This document shows positions 53,101 through 62,375 of a DNA stretch of 64,000 nt, one piece after another (position 1 is the first letter of the stretch; each line of letters begins with the position of its first letter). The stretch lies in assembly GCF_029689925.1 (NCBI RefSeq), contig NZ_CP121445.1, forward strand, positions 1,853,001 to 1,917,000. The letters run 5' to 3'. Source of the DNA: Anaerocolumna sp. AGMB13025. Its GTDB lineage: Bacteria > Bacillota > Clostridia > Lachnospirales > Lachnospiraceae. The notes under the pieces are model-generated. The model was not told the origin of the DNA. It saw only the letters and a list, made by a program, of their open reading frames with translations, and made no database searches. Position numbers and translations under genes: made by a program.

Positions 53101-55160
53101 CAAAACTTGCCGCTGAAGGAAAACCGGATGCAGATCCGGAAGGATGGTTTCATATTACATGGCCTTATGAAGCACTTTCTAATCCCCAGGCAGTTATCAA
53201 TAAATGGGATAACAGCAAGCTTCCGGATGACGAAAGATTCAACTCGTATTGGTTTGTTCAGAATATGGCTGCAAAGGGTAACCGTGCAACCGATGTCTGG
53301 TCAAGCAACTGGACCAGCTATCAGGTATTTAAGAAAGGAACAGTATACAGTGCAGTAATCTGGAATCCGACAGATTCCACCCAGTTTGTACAGTTCTGTA
53401 ACAGCCAGGGCAATACGGGCTCGGCATATGTACCTGCCAGAGCTACACTGACAGTAAATCCTTTTATAAACAATGGAGTACCGGCTGATACGGTACCGGC
53501 ACCACAACCTGATTCACAACCACAGGTTGTCCCGGGACTTATAGAGGCAGAAGATTATTATACCAACTTCAGCTGTATGACAGAAGTCTGCTCTGAGGGT
53601 GGAATGAGTCTTGCTTACATTGATTCCGGAGATTCCGCAGTATATGATGTTAATGTAACCTCGGAAGCGGATTATACCGTTTCCTTCAGAGTCATTAATA
53701 ACAGTAACGCACCAGGGCAGCTCCAATTAAAATCAAATCTCAGCGGAAGTACTGTACTATCAACGGTAACGATACCTGTTACAGGTAATTGGTCTACGGT
53801 TACGGGGACCGTTCACTTAAAAGCAGGGGTCCAAAGGCTGAAAACTTATTTTAGCAAAGGCGGTTTTAATTTCAACTGGTTTTCCATAACTCCAGCTAAC
53901 GCTACCAAGGTTCAAACTCCGGTAATTACTCCAAAGACAGGAGTTTATGCTGCAGCACAGACGGTAACAATTACTGACGCAACGGACAGCGCAGCCATAC
54001 GGTACACAACGGATGGAACAGTACCGTCAGAGACAAACGGAATCGTATATACGGGAACTTTTACGGTATCGGCTACTACAACAGTAAAAGCAATTGCCTA
54101 TAAATCAGGAATGACGGCTTCTGATACGGCAACCGCTGTAATCACCATAGCTTCTGTGCCCGCGTCACTTAAAATAGAAGCAGAAAATTACACCGGTATG
54201 AGCGGTGTGGCAACGGAACCCTGCGGTGACGTTGGAGGCGGAGAAAATGTAGGTTATATCGACACCGGTGATTGGATGGATTACCTTGTTAATATACCCA
54301 CAACAGGAACCTATAAGGTGGACTATAGAGTAAAAGGATGGAATGGAGGAGCTCAGATTCAGTTAATGAAGGATGGCAATGTTATAACGGCTACCGGTAC
54401 GAATACAGGCGATATATGGGCGACCGTAACCTCCGATGCCTTTAATCTAACGGCAGGTATATATACAATAAGAATTAATGCAAGCGGCGGCGGATTCAAT
54501 CTTAACTGGATGGAATTTAAATCGACGGCGTCTGCTGAAAAAGCAGCAACACCGGTAATCAATCCTGCCTCGGGTACCTTTGGGACAGCACAGACCGTAA
54601 CAATTACAGATGCAACTCCCGGAGCAGCCATACGCTATACGACGGATGGAACAGAACCGTCAGAGACAAACGGAATTGTATATGCAGGATCATTTACGGT
54701 GTCGGCTACGACAACGATCAAAGCGGCAGCTTATAAATCAGGAATGACAGTTTCCGATACGGCAACCGCTGTAATAACCATTTCTGGACCGGTATCTATA
54801 CTGGTGGAAGCAGAAAACTATATCAATATGTTTGATGTAGCGACAGAACCCTGCGGTGATGTCGGCGGCGGGCAGAATGTAGGATATATCGATACCGGTG
54901 ATTGGATGGACTATACGATCACGGTTGCGGCAGAAGGAACTTACACCGTAGATTACAGAGTAAAAGGCTGGGATGGGGGAGCACAGGTTCAGTTAATGAA
55001 AGACGGCAATGTTCTGGCGACTACTGGGACCAATACCGGAGATGTATGGGCAACCGTAACTTCCGAACCCTTTCATTTATCAGCTGGTACCTATACGATC
55101 AGAGTTAATATCAGCGGCGGTAAATTTAATTTAAACTGGATGAAATTTAACTTACGCTGA
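50139..55160 (+). CDS. Secreted GH81 endo-beta-1,3-glucanase with discoidin and CBM6 modules
   Basis: 1673 aa, signal peptide to about residue 37. Two discoidin domains (40-183, 192-336) precede the GH81 catalytic region (about 345-1108). It opens with GPIPSNDWWTSV and has LSDHHFLWGYFTFAAGVVASYD (Asp794) and RNFDPYEGHSWAGG with NQESSSEA (Glu869/Glu873), the segments where the family's catalytic acid and base lie. Then follow CBM6 (1135-1253), a chitobiase-C-like repeat, CBM6, repeat and CBM6 to the end. GH81 enzymes cut internal beta-1,3-glucan bonds (laminarin, curdlan, fungal wall). Together with the exo-type GH5 upstream this gives an endo/exo pair; the CBM6 cassettes are shared between the two proteins. 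AGGAGG sits 10 bases before the ATG. Confidence 0.93.
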   Translation: MNKVVHIFRKNFNKYFAVLITICMIFEMAGIPEVKAAAGSYLLSLGRQAYASTVNGGDVASRATDEDINTAWGAAWNINNQWLDVDLGAAANIDRVVLSWQSPNTYATQYKIQVSADEVNWQTIYTQNNGTGGTRVPDVNGNNYCVEDLTVTGTGRYVRVYAAKCVTGYGVALRDFKVYGTGGAAVPPKNTVNLALNKPVVVSSFLQPWWSKDANGNVTVPLTGAQAVDGNQSTYWLSDVTGDPNTQWMYVDLGQIQTIGEVDITWDAEFGRIYDIQISNDAQNWTTIYRQMHGTGEPEMIPLYASARYVRMQGIAMGRGSGYSVHEFKVLQYVTGDPHTTYTIEPLTTPQTVADGQGSYLTDDAVLAQPRDPKYVTSNVTGPIPSNDWWTSVIYKRLSDGIAALPFMYQYYDTGLGFYYASKLFTAPNDGGMDTKCNNMDLYINTSSIVNTPVAKLDGYGDYSADIVFSDNDTPKMKTTLIKGSPYIYNTFTDPKSVEVSGTAIAGLFDDNNRPILANDGDTITTDHIGIEVTNTDTAPVTDVLTHDYGIFAPAGTVFTRVGSKIKISLGSGQNYMVVGLLPGRADLNYVYQHAYAVVTDTSVSYRYDENKADVITTYTNTIEVKRGGFSSNTLMTLFPTQWKYTGDALKNMNYTSARGTMKVLEGNSFTTTNKFYGITPSFGEPTESGSYNRQQMLDYLNTFKESVTKDYWVADPYWEGKKMHPLSMAILISQQLGEYEMRDEFISILKKILVNWLTYDGSDDYPYYMYYSSDWGTLIGQGGDHGMGINLSDHHFLWGYFTFAAGVVASYDKNFVRDYGGMVEQLLRDAQNPYRNDPMYPWMRNFDPYEGHSWAGGYGDNQSSNNQESSSEATFAWAGEYLWGLATGNDTYRDAGIWGFTLEVNAIEQYWFDYDQDNWASDYDPGVTGMVWGNAYTYGTYFSGNPSCIYGIHWLPVSPVLTYLGYNPVIAARINSDYRRDEDAYQAKLAAEGKPDADPEGWFHITWPYEALSNPQAVINKWDNSKLPDDERFNSYWFVQNMAAKGNRATDVWSSNWTSYQVFKKGTVYSAVIWNPTDSTQFVQFCNSQGNTGSAYVPARATLTVNPFINNGVPADTVPAPQPDSQPQVVPGLIEAEDYYTNFSCMTEVCSEGGMSLAYIDSGDSAVYDVNVTSEADYTVSFRVINNSNAPGQLQLKSNLSGSTVLSTVTIPVTGNWSTVTGTVHLKAGVQRLKTYFSKGGFNFNWFSITPANATKVQTPVITPKTGVYAAAQTVTITDATDSAAIRYTTDGTVPSETNGIVYTGTFTVSATTTVKAIAYKSGMTASDTATAVITIASVPASLKIEAENYTGMSGVATEPCGDVGGGENVGYIDTGDWMDYLVNIPTTGTYKVDYRVKGWNGGAQIQLMKDGNVITATGTNTGDIWATVTSDAFNLTAGIYTIRINASGGGFNLNWMEFKSTASAEKAATPVINPASGTFGTAQTVTITDATPGAAIRYTTDGTEPSETNGIVYAGSFTVSATTTIKAAAYKSGMTVSDTATAVITISGPVSILVEAENYINMFDVATEPCGDVGGGQNVGYIDTGDWMDYTITVAAEGTYTVDYRVKGWDGGAQVQLMKDGNVLATTGTNTGDVWATVTSEPFHLSAGTYTIRVNISGGKFNLNWMKFNLR
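53905..55158 (+). repeat. Two [chitobiase-C-like + CBM6] cassettes in the GH81 gene
   Basis: They are about 630 bp each and clearly homologous to those at 47812-49705. Conserved protein words are IRYTTDGTxPSETNG, VSATTTVKAIAYKSGM, IEAENY, YIDTGDWMDY, IQLMKDGN and FNLNWM.F. Confidence 0.85.
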
Positions 55161-55478
55161 GAAATTCTGTTTCAAATCAGGTATAAATTTATGTAAAGCC
55201 AGCAGGAAGAAAGTAAGTTAAAAAGTACAATTGTGTGTAGAAAACATAAGAATTAAGAAGCGTGACAGATGTGAAAAGCATCTATGGGGTAAACTCCTTA
55301 GATGTTCTCCATATTAGTTTAATGCAGTTTGCAATTCCAATGAAGGAAATTGATTTAACGCATAGGGTATTGTTTATTAATAACAAGAGTAATCTTTTGA
55401 AACTAATGAATAATTAGATTATAAGGCGGAAGGTTTTCTGATTTGTTCTCAGAAAACCTTCCGCCTTAATTATAATAC
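55161..55478. other. Intergenic region between convergent genes
   Basis: AT-rich; apart from the terminator at 55423-55467 I see nothing in it. Confidence 0.6.
55423..55467. terminator. Bidirectional terminator, perfect 19-bp stem
   Basis: AAGGCGGAAGGTTTTCTGA and its exact complement flank a seven-base loop between the convergent GH81 and ferritin-like genes. Neither side has a long T-run, but the stem is very strong. Confidence 0.8.
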
Positions 55479-55907
55479 TTATAGAAATTCTTTTAACTGC
55501 TGAATATTATTCTCTTCAAATCTAAGAAGCCGTTCCATAAGGGCGAGGAGATCAGATTCTGCATCCTTATACTTTTTGAGGTTCTTAACTGCATTGATAA
55601 CACCCATATTACTTCCGATAATAAGCATTTCAGAAATGTGTGAGGGAGTTTTATCAGTAAGGGTCTGCATGTTAATCATCAGATAAGTTTTTATCTTATC
55701 CAATGCACTGATACCTTTTTCATCATATCCACTAGCATTCAGAGATTGTTTTGCTGCCTCATGGATTTCTTTGTACTCCTTATATTGAGATTGCAGATGT
55801 TTCTTAAAATTGTTATCTTCAACAATATCAATCAGCTGTTTTATGGTATTTACACCCATTTGTGAGTTTTGATAAATAAAGTTTGCAAGCTCGGCATTGC
55901 CATTCAT
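55479..55907 (-). CDS. Small all-helical, ferritin-like protein of unknown function
   Basis: 142 aa, no signal or membrane segment. It appears to be four amphipathic helices (ELANFIYQNSQMGVNTIKQLIDIVED; HLQSQYKEYKEIHEAAKQSL; ISEMLIIGSNMGVINAVKNLKKY; DLLALMERLLRFEENNIQQLKEFL). This resembles DUF2383-like ferritin-fold proteins common in clostridia, but a complete di-iron ExxH set is not obvious. AAGGAG lies 9 bases before the ATG. It may share a transcript with the SIMPL gene upstream on the same strand (103-base gap). Confidence 0.7.
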   Translation of the reverse strand: MNGNAELANFIYQNSQMGVNTIKQLIDIVEDNNFKKHLQSQYKEYKEIHEAAKQSLNASGYDEKGISALDKIKTYLMINMQTLTDKTPSHISEMLIIGSNMGVINAVKNLKKYKDAESDLLALMERLLRFEENNIQQLKEFL

Positions 55908-56010
55908 CTTAATACACTCCTTTTTGGAGTAGTATTTCCACTGGTTTTAATATTATACGGTAATCTAATTGTTCCTTTTGTTGCTTTAACATAAACATTT
56001 TTATTTTCGT

Positions 56011-56757
56011 TTATTTTGCAATCTCAAATTGACAATGTACGACTGCGGTTATTTCTTTTTCAAGAGAGGAGGTATCATTAATACCATAATCATCTACAGC
56101 ATTGGAATATAAAGGTGTAATCTGCATGACACCCATATCCGCATACTTTAAATCACCGAGTTTGTTACCGGCATTCTCTACGATCATTTCAGCACGTTTT
56201 CTTGCATCTTTGGTTGCCTCTGCCAGCATAGTAACTTTTAAGTCTGCAAGTTTTGTATAGAAATATTGAGGCGGATTGGATTCAAAAGCCACATCCTGAT
56301 TCAGCAGTTCTGTAGCATTTCTGCTTATGTCTGTAATTTTATCAATTTCTTTGGAGCTGATGGTAACCGTCTGGCTCAAGGTATAATTCTCAATCTCATT
56401 GGTATAATTACCGTAATCGTTCATAGCGTAATTAATCGTTGTTGTTATGGATGAGAATACAATATCATCCTTTTTGATATCCTTGCCTGTCATGTAGGTG
56501 GATACCTTATCGCGGCTTGCCTCTAATTTGGTATAAGCATCTTGTAAATTGGCTGACTGTGCATTGAAGCTGCCGGTCCAAACAATCAAATCCGAGGTAA
56601 TCTGTTGTTTGGCTGAACCGGTGACTACGATATTGGTTCTGGTGGCTTTAATTTTAACTACGCCGTTTGTCAGAATAAGCGCTGCGCTTATAACACCAAG
56701 AACCAGTATAATCGCTACAATAATGTTACTGATAGACCTTTTGTTCATTTCATTCAT
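56011..56757 (-). CDS. SIMPL (DUF541) domain protein
   Basis: 248 aa. One N-terminal membrane anchor (IIVAIILVLGVISAALILTNGVV) precedes a SIMPL domain exposed outside (NIVVTGSAKQQITSDLIVWTGSFNAQ; ATKDARKRAEMIVENAGNKLGDLKYADMG). Relatives are E. coli YggE and Brucella BP26, linked to envelope and oxidative stress; the molecular role is unknown. AAAGGAG lies 7 bases before the ATG. A minus-strand promoter is plausible at 56938-56909 (TTGACT, 18 bp, TATATT). Confidence 0.85.
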   Translation of the reverse strand: MNEMNKRSISNIIVAIILVLGVISAALILTNGVVKIKATRTNIVVTGSAKQQITSDLIVWTGSFNAQSANLQDAYTKLEASRDKVSTYMTGKDIKKDDIVFSSITTTINYAMNDYGNYTNEIENYTLSQTVTISSKEIDKITDISRNATELLNQDVAFESNPPQYFYTKLADLKVTMLAEATKDARKRAEMIVENAGNKLGDLKYADMGVMQITPLYSNAVDDYGINDTSSLEKEITAVVHCQFEIAK

Positions 56758-57048
56758 TATGAAACTCCTTTCAAAGTAACCTTTTAATCCGTTGTTTTGC
56801 TCTATCCTTTACCTTTTTCTTTATAATATATAAAGCCATAAGCGGAAATAGTATAGGTTTACTGATAGCTTCCGGTAACTTCTGGAAACTTTATGTACTA
56901 TAAGTATAAATATAGTATATCGAGTCTGTATAAGTCAAATTAACAATTCTTTAAAAGAATATTACAATATTCTGACGAAATTAATACTCAAGAATTACAT
57001 TATGTGGAATAATTGAAAAAAATTATGTGGAATAACTGAAAAAAATTA

Positions 57049-57077
57049 TTGACAATGTAGAGGTATGGTAATATTAT
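57049..57077 (+). promoter_or_regulatory. Promoter of the second LacI-family gene
   Basis: Perfect TTGACA (57049-57054), a 17-bp spacer and TATTAT (57072-57077). Two A-rich 22-bp repeats just upstream could act like UP-elements. Confidence 0.8.
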
Positions 57078-57084
57078 ATAAACA

Positions 57085-57098
57085 GGAAACCGGTTTCC
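57085..57098. promoter_or_regulatory. LacI-type operator at the lacI promoter
   Basis: GGAAACCGGTTTCC is a perfect 14-bp palindrome over the transcription start. It uses the same half-site as at 2535, but with two extra central base pairs. It predicts autorepression by the adjacent LacI protein. Confidence 0.78.
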
Positions 57099-57116
57099 GG
57101 AAAAAGAGGAGTATAT

Positions 57117-58112
57117 ATGGCGTCGATTAATGATGTGGCAAAAATGGCCGGTGTGGCGAAATCAACCGTATCCAAAGTTCTAAATAATTATCAGTTAGTC
57201 AGTGATGAAACGAAAGCTAAGGTGGAAGCCGCCGTATTGGAATTGGGTTATGTACCGAATTCCGTAGCGGTCTCACTTTCCAAAAAAGTATTTAACAGGG
57301 TGGGGCTAATAGTTGATATTAGGCATAACAGCCAGTTTATAGACGAAATAGACATGCAATATTTAACCGGTGCTTTTGAAAAGTCAAAGGAATACCAGAT
57401 TGATGTGGTTACTTTTTTCAGCTCCCAATTTGAAGGAATGACTGCGAAACAGGTAAGTTCTTATTTAGAAGCCCAGCGGATCAATTGCCTGATTATTTAT
57501 AACTTATCCAGAGAGAACCAGAATTTAGTTAAGTTAATTGAAAAGCAGGAATTTTATTGTGTATTAGTGGATTCACCTATAGTGAATAAAAAAACCTCTT
57601 CCGTAACCATTGATCATTTTACAGCTCAGTATGATGTAGCCAGAAAAACAATTGAAGAAAATAAGTTTAAAAGTAAAGTGTTATATATTGCAGGAGGCAG
57701 GGGAAGTTATATTACGGAACAAAGGTTAGAAGCGATGAAAAAACTTAAGGAAGAGATTCCTTTTGAATTAATTGTAAAACATGGTGATTTTAATGAATAT
57801 AAAACCAGGGAAATCATTATAAAATGGGCAAAAAAAGCAGATATTATTGTATGTGCTTCCGATATGATGGCAATTGGGGCAGTATTTGCCCTGACAGAGA
57901 TGGATATATTTAAACCTGTATGTGGTTTTGATGGAATACCCCTTATGGGTTATACCAAAATAGCCATGAATACCGTCAGGCAAGATTTTTTTGAAAAATC
58001 CAAGCAGGCCTTTGATGAGTTAAAAAAGCTTTTAGACGGAGGTGAGGGGCAGCATATTGTGATGCCATATAAAGTCTGTAAAATTGACTACATGGATGTA
58101 ATTCAAAAATAA
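57117..58112 (+). CDS. LacI/GalR-family transcriptional regulator
   Basis: 331 aa. The helix-turn-helix and hinge are ASINDVAKMAGVAKSTVSKVLNNYQLVSDETKAKVEAAVLELGYVPN, followed by the effector domain (NRVGLIVDIRHNSQFIDEIDMQYLTGAF; IIVCASDMMAIGAVFAL; VCGFDGIPLMGYTKIAMNTVRQDF). GAGGAG is 6 bases before the ATG. An operator overlaps its own promoter, and a second lies between it and the MalQ-GlgP gene 255 bases downstream. It is therefore the likely regulator of alpha-glucan metabolism here (a MalR-like role, inferred). Confidence 0.9.
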   Translation: MASINDVAKMAGVAKSTVSKVLNNYQLVSDETKAKVEAAVLELGYVPNSVAVSLSKKVFNRVGLIVDIRHNSQFIDEIDMQYLTGAFEKSKEYQIDVVTFFSSQFEGMTAKQVSSYLEAQRINCLIIYNLSRENQNLVKLIEKQEFYCVLVDSPIVNKKTSSVTIDHFTAQYDVARKTIEENKFKSKVLYIAGGRGSYITEQRLEAMKKLKEEIPFELIVKHGDFNEYKTREIIIKWAKKADIIVCASDMMAIGAVFALTEMDIFKPVCGFDGIPLMGYTKIAMNTVRQDFFEKSKQAFDELKKLLDGGEGQHIVMPYKVCKIDYMDVIQK

Positions 58113-58146
58113 TGGAATCCACATCCATCTATTTTTCACCATTTTC

Positions 58147-58160
58147 GGAAACCGTTTTCC
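58147..58160. promoter_or_regulatory. Second operator, upstream of the malQ-glgP gene
   Basis: GGAAACCGTTTTCC differs from the perfect palindrome at 57085 at one position and keeps its 14-bp geometry. It lies 35 bases after the lacI stop and about 210 bases before the fusion gene. Confidence 0.68.
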
Positions 58161-58199
58161 GGGGATGTATTGGTGCATAAGGAAGTTCATAAACAGCAG

Positions 58200-58367
58200 C
58201 AATAGGGAAAAGTTTGTGGTGGTATTGCAAGTAAACTTGCAATATGCGATAGGTGAAGGTTGAAAGAAAATACAAGAGTAGAAAGGATGCCACATTATGA
58301 TTCTTTCAACCAGTTATATTTGTGGCAGTATCGCGAGTAAACTTGCGATATGCAATGGGTGTAAAAT
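58200..58367 (+). promoter_or_regulatory. Structured 5' leader of the MalQ-GlgP gene (recurrent element, duplicated)
   Basis: TTGTGGTGGTATTGCAAG-TAAA-CTTGCAATATGCGATAGGTG is followed by a long hairpin GGTTGAAAGAA..TTCTTTCAACC (58258-58311). A second copy follows, GTGGCAGTATCGCGAG-TAAA-CTTGCGATATGCAATGGGTG, ending 6 bases before the ATG. The GGGTG may be the ribosome site. The middle unit is a copy of the repeat at 22661-22979. Confidence 0.68.
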
Positions 58368-61300
58368 ATGAGAAAAGCTGGAGTTTTAATGCCGGTAGCT
58401 TCCCTTCCCTCCGATTATGGGATTGGGGATTTTGGAAAGTACAGCTATCAGTTTATTGACATTTTAAAGAAAAGCCATATACGTATATGGCAGATTCTCC
58501 CTATAAATCCTTTGGGATATGGAGAATCACCGTATCAGCCCTATTCGTCCTTTGCAGGGGATGAATTATACCTTGATTTAGCCAGGTTATATGAGGAAGG
58601 ATTATTAGAGGAACTGCCGCCGGCTTTTCGAAAAGGAACCAGTAAGATCAGTTATCAGGAAGTGAGGACATATAAAGAGGATTATTTAAGGCAGGCTTTT
58701 TTAAATTTTATACCGGATAACTCATATGAGGAGTTCACTAAGCAGGAATGGGTTTACTTATATGCTGTTTATCTTACCTTTAAGAAAAAAAATCAGATGA
58801 AATGCTGGAATGAATGGGAGGAAGTACATAAGAACTGGATAAAAGACCGTAGTTTTGATGAGAGTATTTATGATGGAGATATCCGGTATGAAATGTTTCT
58901 TCAGTATGAATTTTATCGTCAATGGATAAGCTTAAAGGATTACGCCAATGCTTCTGGAATTCAAATTATGGGGGATATTCCTTTTTATGTGGGTATCGAT
59001 TCACTGGATGTATGGGGAAATCAGGAGGACTTTTTATTAGACAAGGATGGACACCCGATTTTTATCGCCGGAGTACCGCCTGATTATTTCAGCAGTACAG
59101 GACAAAGATGGGGAAATCCGATCTATAACTGGGAACACATAAGAGAAAACGGATTTGGTTTCTGGTTGAATCGAATTGCTTACAATTCCAGGCTGTTTGA
59201 TATTATACGGATTGATCACTTCAGGGCTTTCGATACCTACTGGAAGATTCCGGCATCCTGTGAAACTGCAATAGAAGGGGAATGGACCCAGGCTCCCGGA
59301 TATGAATTATTTGACCGGCTGTTTGAAACCCTCCCAGATATTTCTATTGTAGCGGAAGATCTGGGGGAGATGAGACCCCAGGTATATCAGTTAAGGGATC
59401 ATTTTGGTTTAAAAGGTATGAAAATCATACAGTTCACCTTCGATCCATTAGAAAATAACAACAATTTTATTGACCGGGAAAATATGATTATATATACCGG
59501 AACCCATGATAATGAGACCATACTTGGATGGTTTGAGAACCAGTCCGGGCAGATCCAGAATGAAACTGACCTAAAACTATACTCTTTCGGGTATGATACC
59601 GGTTCCATTTCCCATCGGTTCATCCGCTATACGCTGGATAATATAGCAGATACTGCCATTATACCAGTGCAAGACATTTTGGGATTAGGTAACGAAGGAC
59701 GGCTGAATACACCAGGAACGTTAGGTTCCCCCAACTGGGAATGGAAACTGGATAGCCTGGATAAATTGGAAAAGCAAGCAGAATTCCTGGCAGAAGCAGT
59801 ACTTGAGAGCAAAAGAGCAGGAGATATTACCACTGTAAGTAAAAAGATCGAGGATCCCATAAAGCTTCTTTCCAGATTATTGGAACAGCAATATGGAAAG
59901 ACCATAGAACAATGTACAAAAAAGCAGCTGCTTTTTGGGTTGATTAGTATGACAAAGCGCCTCGCGGCGGTTAAGGAAGTTGTAAAAGATAAGAAAAAAC
60001 TGTATTATATTTCAGCCGAATTTTTAATCGGAAAATTGGTGTCAAACAACCTTATTAATTTAGGTATTTATGATGAGATAAAGGAATTGCTGTCTTTACA
60101 CGGACAGAATATATCAGAGATAGAGGAAGTGGAACCGGAGCCATCCTTGGGCAATGGAGGACTTGGGCGTTTAGCTGCCTGCTTCCTGGATTCCATAGCA
60201 AGCCTTGGTCTTGCCGGTGATGGCATTGGACTGAATTATCATTTCGGTTTATTTAAACAGCAGTTTGAAGATAATCTCCAAAGAGAAGAGAAAAACCCAT
60301 GGATCGAACGAATGAGCTGGCTGACGAAAAGGGACCGCAGCTATGAAGTGGAGTTTAATGGGTTTAAATTAAAATCTGTCCTCTATGATATTGATGTCAT
60401 TGGATATCAAAACCGTACCAACAAGCTTCATTTATTTGATACGGAGTTGGTGGAGGAAAGTCTGGTAAAGGAGGGAATTGATTTTGATAAAGAGGATATT
60501 AAGAAAAACCTGACTCTTTTCTTATATCCGGATGACAGTGATGAAGCCGGACAGCAGCTGCGTATATTTCAGCAGTATTTTATGGTAAGCTGCGGAGCAC
60601 AGTATATTCTGGAAGAATCCATAAGCAGAGGAAGCAGCCTGCATGACCTATATGAGTATGCCGTTATACAAATCAATGATACCCATCCCAGCATGGTAAT
60701 TCCCGAGTTGATCCGTTTACTGACGAAACGGGGGATCAGTATGGACGAGGCAATTGATATCGTATCCAAGACCTGTGCCTATACCAATCATACCATCCTT
60801 GCGGAAGCCTTGGAAAAGTGGCCCCTTGATTATTTAAAGAAGGTAGTACCGCAGCTAGTCCCGATCATAGAAGTGCTGGATAACCGGGTAAGGAGAAAAT
60901 TCAATGACGATAAGACCGTAATTATCGATAAACAGGACAGGGTGCATATGGCTTCTATGGATATCCATTATGGATTTAGCGTAAATGGTGTTGCTCACCT
61001 GCATACCGAGATATTAAAGTCACAGGAATTAAATCAGTTCTATAAACTTTATCCTGAGAAATTCAATAATAAGACCAATGGTATTACTTTTAGGCGTTGG
61101 CTGCTGCATTGCAACACAGAGCTTGCCTCATACATTGAAAGCCTTATTGGAAACGGCTTCAAAAAGGATGCTATGGATTTAGAAAAGCTTATGGAATTTC
61201 GTGGAAATGAAATGGTATTAAATAAACTTTTGAATATTAAATATAAGAACAAGCTAAAGTTGAAAGACTGGTTATACAAAAACCAAAAAGTTGAAATTGA

Positions 61301-62126
61301 TGAAACTTCAATCTTCGATATCCAAATTAAACGCCTCCATGAATATAAACGCCAGCAAATGAATGCTTTGTACGTCATACATAAATATCACGAAATAAAA
61401 AGCGGCAAATTGCCTGCTAGACCGGTTACTGTTTTTTTTGGAGCGAAAGCTGCACCAGCTTATGTTATTGCAAAGGATATCATTCATTTGATTCTCTGCC
61501 TCCAGGAGCTGATTCTAACAGATGCAGAAGTGAGTCCGTATCTTAAGGTTGTCATGGTGGAAGATTATAATGTCTCAAAAGCAGAGATGCTGATACCGGC
61601 CTGTGACATCTCGGAGCAGATATCCTTAGCCTCCAAAGAAGCCAGCGGTACCGGTAATATGAAGTTTATGCTAAATGGAGCATTGACTCTGGGTACATTA
61701 GATGGAGCAAATGTAGAAATCAGTGATTTAGTGGGAGCAGATAATATTTACCTGTTTGGGGAAACAAGTGATCAGATTATTAATCATTATCAAAAGGCAG
61801 ATTATGTAGCCGAAAAATATTATCAAATAGATGGTGATATTAAAAAGTCACTGGATTTTATTATCAGCGACCAGATGTTAGCCATTGGTAAAGAAGAAAA
61901 CCTTGTAAGGCTTTATAAAGAGATTCTAAATAAGGATTGGTTTATGTCCTTACTGGATTTTAAAGATTATGTAAGGGTTAGGGAATTGGCCTATCACGAC
62001 TATGAAGACCGTTTAAACTGGGCTGATAAAATGTTGGTTAATATCAGTAAAGCCGGATATTTTTCTTCTGACCGCACCATTGCCCAATACAATCAGGATA
62101 TATGGAAATTAAATAGGGATATATAA
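58368..62126 (+). CDS. Fused 4-alpha-glucanotransferase / glycogen phosphorylase (MalQ-GlgP)
   Basis: 1252 aa, cytoplasmic, two complete enzymes in one chain. Residues 1 to about 480 are GH77 amylomaltase: [11 protein letters not shown], Asp283 (RIDHFRAFD), Glu330 (VAEDLG), Asp381 (GTHDNET) and [13 protein letters not shown] roughly 40-residue linker leads to GT35 phosphorylase, 520-1252: [49 protein letters not shown] and [20 protein letters not shown] with pyridoxal-phosphate Lys1099. The phosphorylase start is intact ([16 protein letters not shown]). MalQ disproportionates maltooligosaccharides and GlgP releases glucose 1-phosphate, so the fusion channels alpha-glucan breakdown. Fusions of this kind are, to my knowledge, known in some clostridia. 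It is controlled by the upstream LacI through 57085/58147, and possibly by the leader at 58200. Confidence 0.95.
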   Translation: MRKAGVLMPVASLPSDYGIGDFGKYSYQFIDILKKSHIRIWQILPINPLGYGESPYQPYSSFAGDELYLDLARLYEEGLLEELPPAFRKGTSKISYQEVRTYKEDYLRQAFLNFIPDNSYEEFTKQEWVYLYAVYLTFKKKNQMKCWNEWEEVHKNWIKDRSFDESIYDGDIRYEMFLQYEFYRQWISLKDYANASGIQIMGDIPFYVGIDSLDVWGNQEDFLLDKDGHPIFIAGVPPDYFSSTGQRWGNPIYNWEHIRENGFGFWLNRIAYNSRLFDIIRIDHFRAFDTYWKIPASCETAIEGEWTQAPGYELFDRLFETLPDISIVAEDLGEMRPQVYQLRDHFGLKGMKIIQFTFDPLENNNNFIDRENMIIYTGTHDNETILGWFENQSGQIQNETDLKLYSFGYDTGSISHRFIRYTLDNIADTAIIPVQDILGLGNEGRLNTPGTLGSPNWEWKLDSLDKLEKQAEFLAEAVLESKRAGDITTVSKKIEDPIKLLSRLLEQQYGKTIEQCTKKQLLFGLISMTKRLAAVKEVVKDKKKLYYISAEFLIGKLVSNNLINLGIYDEIKELLSLHGQNISEIEEVEPEPSLGNGGLGRLAACFLDSIASLGLAGDGIGLNYHFGLFKQQFEDNLQREEKNPWIERMSWLTKRDRSYEVEFNGFKLKSVLYDIDVIGYQNRTNKLHLFDTELVEESLVKEGIDFDKEDIKKNLTLFLYPDDSDEAGQQLRIFQQYFMVSCGAQYILEESISRGSSLHDLYEYAVIQINDTHPSMVIPELIRLLTKRGISMDEAIDIVSKTCAYTNHTILAEALEKWPLDYLKKVVPQLVPIIEVLDNRVRRKFNDDKTVIIDKQDRVHMASMDIHYGFSVNGVAHLHTEILKSQELNQFYKLYPEKFNNKTNGITFRRWLLHCNTELASYIESLIGNGFKKDAMDLEKLMEFRGNEMVLNKLLNIKYKNKLKLKDWLYKNQKVEIDETSIFDIQIKRLHEYKRQQMNALYVIHKYHEIKSGKLPARPVTVFFGAKAAPAYVIAKDIIHLILCLQELILTDAEVSPYLKVVMVEDYNVSKAEMLIPACDISEQISLASKEASGTGNMKFMLNGALTLGTLDGANVEISDLVGADNIYLFGETSDQIINHYQKADYVAEKYYQIDGDIKKSLDFIISDQMLAIGKEENLVRLYKEILNKDWFMSLLDFKDYVRVRELAYHDYEDRLNWADKMLVNISKAGYFSSDRTIAQYNQDIWKLNRDI

Positions 62127-62214
62127 ATAACGAATAAACAAGGTATCCTAAATTATCAGAGTATTTTTTGTAAATGGCAGGTAAGTAAGATAATCCAAAT
62201 ACCATAGTAAAACT

Positions 62215-62262
62215 GAAGAAAGTGTGCCTAAAATTCGATAATTGAATTGAGGCACCTTCTTT
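62215..62262 (+). terminator. Terminator after the MalQ-GlgP gene
   Basis: GAAGAAAGTGTGCCT pairs, with one bulge, with AGGCACCTTCTTT, enclosing an inner TTCGATAATTGAA hairpin. Confidence 0.75.
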
Positions 62263-62375
62263 AGCTTATTAAACTTCAAGTTCTGGAAACACTTCATAGT
62301 TGTCTTTTGCCGCAAATTATGGGATAATCGTTTAAATAATACACAATATTGATACAGGAATGGTGAAATATCAAG

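Larger units (their letters stand above)
56758..57116. other. Divergent region between SIMPL and LacI genes
   Basis: It includes a possible SIMPL promoter (56909-56938, minus strand), two copies of a 22-bp repeat TTATGTGGAATAAYTGAAAAAAA (56999-57048) just before the lacI -35 box, and the lacI promoter and operator. Confidence 0.6.
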
